Positions 8,114 to 9,440 of a stretch of DNA of 9,440 nt are shown here, one piece after another. This DNA is from Desulfobacterales bacterium. GTDB lineage: Bacteria; Desulfobacterota; Desulfobulbia; Desulfobulbales; BM004. The DNA lies in NCBI GenBank assembly GCA_012974315.1, contig JAAXQI010000098.1:1-9440 (forward strand). The letters are read 5' to 3'. The position numbers and the translations under genes were made by a program. The notes below the pieces were generated by a model, which searched no databases, had not been told where the DNA came from, and was given only the letters and a program-made list of their open reading frames with translations. Numbering within the stretch: the first letter of the stretch is position 1; each line of letters begins with the position of its first letter.

Positions 8114-8129
8114 TATATCAGCAGATATA
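8114..8129. repeat. Small inverted repeat just upstream of the comEC start
   Basis: TATATC (8114-8119) and GATATA (8124-8129) flank a 4-nt loop, 11 nt upstream of the comEC ATG. In the transcript the hairpin would occupy the place where a Shine-Dalgarno site is normally found. All but two of its pairs are A-T, so it is weak. Confidence 0.25.
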
Positions 8130-8160
8130 CAAGCTCCCTTATAAATGGATTTATTTTTCA

Positions 8161-8189
8161 ATAATCTCTATTTGTCGTTTTTCTGTAAA
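8161..8189 (-). promoter_or_regulatory. Candidate comEC promoter
   Basis: On the minus strand TTTACA (complement of 8184-8189) and GATTAT (complement of 8161-8166) are 17 nt apart, matching 5/6 and 4/6 consensus bases. The leader to the comEC ATG would be about 50 nt. The context is AT-rich, so this is tentative. Confidence 0.28.
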
Positions 8190-9025
8190 CCCACACCCAA
8201 AATTTCCTGCTGGCTTAAACCTTTGACCAATTGAGCTGCAACTCTTTCAGACAGCTGATAAAATCATTGTCATCTAAGCAACCGATTAAACCTATTTTGC
8301 AACGAGTGGTAAGTTCACTGACATATGACTAATTAGTATTCATATATAAGAAGCTACAAGGATTGTAATGTCAGATCGACACCAATTGAATGGCAGGAAA
8401 GTGCGAGGTTGCAAATGTTAGTTTTTGCATATATAGAAAATCAACATAGCCACTGAACACCTTAACAGTTGATCCTTTCACAAATAATCAACATTGTGGC
8501 AAGAAATCTTGAATAATAGTAGCATCCTTTGAAACGGTTTTTTTTGTTGATGGCCTGTTTGAAGTTACATTATTTTATTTATAAAACAGGATTCGGGTCG
8601 ATTTGGTTTGGTTGCTTCGATTTTCAATACGGGTCGGAAAAAGCAATTACTTGTGCGGCCGGGCAAGGTCGTACATTCTAACGGGTGGGATGCCCGTCCC
8701 GGAAGGCTGGCCAGCCACCGGGTAGCGAGTCCTTGGATCGTAGGGAGTAATCCTGAGATTAAGCGTAGGACAGCAAGACAGCAGGCCGTAAACCGAAAGG
8801 CTGAAGGGATTGAGCCCCGAAATGCTTAGTCGGGAGGGACGACGTAGTAAGTAATACGGAAGTCACTATGGGCATTGGCGTAAATGGCAAATTAATGTTC
8901 GCCTCCCCGGGGTCTGAGACCATGGCATGCTGGACATTGTGAATGTACGGCAACCCGGGAGACCCTATGTTTTCTCACATGAATGTGAGTATGCCGGACA
9001 ACTGATAATAAAGGGAGGATGGCAA

Positions 9026-9103
9026 ATGAGACATAGGGAGTCGGATGGCATCATAGTACCGATGAAGGCGGGTAATGCTGCTGGAGGAAAGGATGCCACA
9101 TAA
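9026..9103 (+). CDS. 25-residue mini-ORF inside the intron, ahead of the maturase start
   Basis: ATG 9026 is preceded by AAGGGAGG (9011-9018) at 7-nt spacing, a strong ribosome binding site. The peptide contains ESDGIIVPMKAGNAAGGKDA and ends at TAA 9101-9103. From memory, similar ESD...IVPxKxGNAxGGK segments occur at or just before the N-terminus of several group II intron-encoded proteins, so this may be a detached N-terminal piece or a coupled leader peptide rather than an independent gene. The start codon lies beside the long-range stem 8963-8970/9031-9038, so folding of the intron and translation would compete. Confidence 0.45.
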   Translation: MRHRESDGIIVPMKAGNAAGGKDAT

Positions 9104-9131
9104 GTAACAACGTTGTAAGGACACATCAACT

Positions 9132-9305
9132 ATGCTCAGAAATAGTGAACCGGTGGAAACAAAATTACAGCGTATAGCAGAGAAGGCCCGCAGAGATTCA
9201 CGGGAACTTCTGCGGGAATGTTTTGCGCGGTTGCGAAAAGACGCGGCTGCCGGCATTGATCAGGTAACCTTAACCTGTTCACTTAACTGTGAAGTGTGCT
9301 TATGA
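9132..9305 (+). pseudogene. ltrA: Remnant of group II intron reverse transcriptase/maturase (N-terminus only)
   Basis: From ATG 9132 the frame gives 57 residues. The first ~46 contain PVETKLQRIAEKARRDSREL and LRECFARLRKDAAAGIDQVT, the LtrA-type N-terminus and RT0 region. The remainder (LTCSLNCEVCL) is unrelated and stops at TGA 9303-9305, inside the lead-in to domain V. All reverse-transcriptase, maturase (X) and endonuclease segments, normally another 350 or more residues, are missing. Between EKARRDS and ELLRECF the usual dozen or so residues found in relatives (an F-x-x-L-x-H-L type segment) also seem absent, at a strong inverted repeat. The large deletion probably joins near 9263-9275, where AACC occurs twice (GTAACC then TTAACC). 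It cannot encode an active enzyme. Confidence 0.8.
9187..9216. repeat. Inverted repeat at the apparent small deletion in the maturase remnant
   Basis: CCCGCAGA (9187-9194) is perfectly complementary to TCTGCGGG (9209-9216), with a 14-nt spacer that allows one more G-T pair. It sits exactly where the reverse-transcriptase remnant appears to lack a short segment. Confidence 0.55.
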
Positions 9306-9306
9306 G

Positions 9307-9339
9307 GAGCCGTGTGCGTGAATAGCGCAAGCACGGTTC
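9307..9339 (+). ncRNA. Group II intron domain V
   Basis: This 33-nt hairpin is the catalytic heart of the intron ribozyme. The lower stem pairs GAGCCGTG (9307-9314) with CACGGTTC (9332-9339) and includes the AGC catalytic triad at 9308-9310. A 2-nt bulge (AG, 9330-9331) separates it from the upper stem TGCG (9315-9318) with CGCA (9326-9329), capped by a 7-nt loop that a T-G pair can narrow. All key elements look intact despite the loss of the maturase ORF just upstream. Confidence 0.88.
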
Positions 9340-9354
9340 TGGGAGGGGCCGGGG

Positions 9355-9440
9355 CCAACGGGCAGCCAGAAGATGAAACTCACGACACGTAGTAGTCGCG
9401 TGACGGCGAGGCGTCAATGAAAGTCAAATGAGAGTCATCG
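9355..9440 (+). other. Structured non-coding sequence after domain V, possibly part of a second group II intron
   Basis: All three + frames contain stops, so this is not coding. It can fold: GATGA (9372-9376) pairs with TCATC (9435-9439), and after a 2x2 internal loop CTC (9379-9381) pairs with GAG (9430-9432). Within are TCACG (9380-9384) with CGTGA (9399-9403), which is mutually exclusive with part of the former, and GACG (9402-9405) with CGTC (9412-9415). It does not supply the complement of the domain VI 5' strand. The TGAAACTCAC and AATGAAAGTCAAATGAGAGT stretches remind me of the lead-in to domain V in another class of bacterial group II introns; that is recollection, not proof. Confidence 0.35.

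Larger units (their letters stand above)
8103..8652. other. Gene-free stretch between comEC and the intron
   Basis: These 550 bases hold the comEC leader and no convincing gene on either strand. A 37-codon open stretch on the minus strand (8215-8328, stop TAA at 8215-8217) lacks a start codon and reads plausibly protein-like (for example CKIGLIGCLDDNDF), so it could be a gene remnant, but it is too short to judge. A 7-bp inverted repeat, CCTGTTT (8554-8560) with AAACAGG (8584-8590), spans a 23-nt AT-rich loop. I see no tRNA, CRISPR or insertion-sequence end. Confidence 0.5.
8653..9354 (+). mobile_element. Group II intron with deleted reverse-transcriptase ORF and incomplete 3' end
   Basis: The element starts at GTGCG (8653-8657), the bacterial group II 5' consensus. 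Downstream, RNA stems fit domains I-IV: ACGGG/CCCGT (8681-8685 with 8693-8697), a nested stem of CCCGG/CCGGG (8698-8702 with 8718-8722) enclosing the 12-bp palindrome 8705-8716, GGTC/GACC (8911-8914 with 8918-8921), CTCACA/TGTGAG (8974-8979 with 8984-8989, loop TGAA), and a long-range 8-bp pairing of 8963-8970 with 9031-9038. A mini-ORF and the start of a maturase ORF follow, then domain V at 9307-9339. The maturase is almost entirely gone, so the intron could only move or splice with help in trans. The start of a domain VI is present (9341-9354), but its pairing strand is not. The 5' boundary is fairly good; the 3' boundary is uncertain. It is richer in G+C than the flanking genes, as expected for an acquired element. 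Confidence 0.82.

Noticed and set aside
8211..8260. tRNA-like string on the minus strand (AGCTCAATTGGTC, like a D-arm)
   Set aside because: There is no acceptor stem, anticodon arm or TTCGA-type T-loop at the right distances.
8554..8652. Terminator-type hairpin that would mark a group IIC insertion site
   Set aside because: The only inverted repeat (8554-8560/8584-8590) has a 23-nt loop, lies more than 60 nt from the intron start and lacks a T-run, so it does not match the group IIC target pattern.
8608..8829. 73-codon open frame on the + strand across the intron 5' end
   Set aside because: It runs through the intron boundary and through palindromic RNA stems, has no ribosome binding site, and resembles no protein; it is a chance frame in structured RNA.
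8975..9256. 93-codon open frame on the - strand
   Set aside because: It lies opposite the mini-ORF and the recognisable maturase remnant, and its translation shows no family features.

Overview
This window is a stretch of bacterial chromosome. It looks like a Gram-negative, probably deltaproteobacterial (Desulfobacterota, Desulfobulbales-like) anaerobe. That placement is inference. It rests on selenocysteine machinery, a type IV pilus retraction ATPase of the canonical PilT type, a LOG-family protein of the long-N-terminus form, and moderately AT-rich housekeeping genes with good Shine-Dalgarno sites. No ribosomal or phylogenetic marker gene is present to settle it.

Positions 1-4217 hold three co-directional genes on the + strand with gaps of 5 and 15 nt, most simply one operon. 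They are the 3' part of selA (Sec-tRNA synthesis; its start lies before the window), a 742-residue protein with two degenerate GGDEF-like domains followed by about eight TPR units, and a LOG-family Rossmann protein that appears to start at TTG. A 155-nt AT-rich gap with promoter-like elements and a strong Shine-Dalgarno site then leads into pilT (4373-5455).

pilT converges on comEC (5475-8102, - strand), a full-length ComEC/Rec2 DNA-uptake channel with its C-terminal metallo-beta-lactamase-like domain. The stops are 19 nt apart, and a 12-bp hairpin covers the last codons of comEC. PilT (retracts the pilus) and ComEC (inner-membrane channel) can both act in natural transformation, so the pair hints at competence, although pilT also serves twitching.

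Positions 8103-8652 contain no convincing gene, only a possible comEC promoter. From about 8653 to the right edge the sequence changes character: it is richer in G+C and full of RNA stems. It is the remnant of a group II intron: a GTGCG 5' end, structured domains, a 25-codon mini-ORF, a reverse-transcriptase ORF reduced to its first ~45 codons, and then an intact-looking catalytic domain V. The usual domain VI partner strand is missing. The last ~86 nt are a different structured, non-coding sequence that may belong to a second group II intron continuing past the window. I see no CRISPR array, tRNA or rRNA, and no clearly new system. The least-explained items are the selA-linked degenerate GGDEF-TPR protein and the chimeric intron end.
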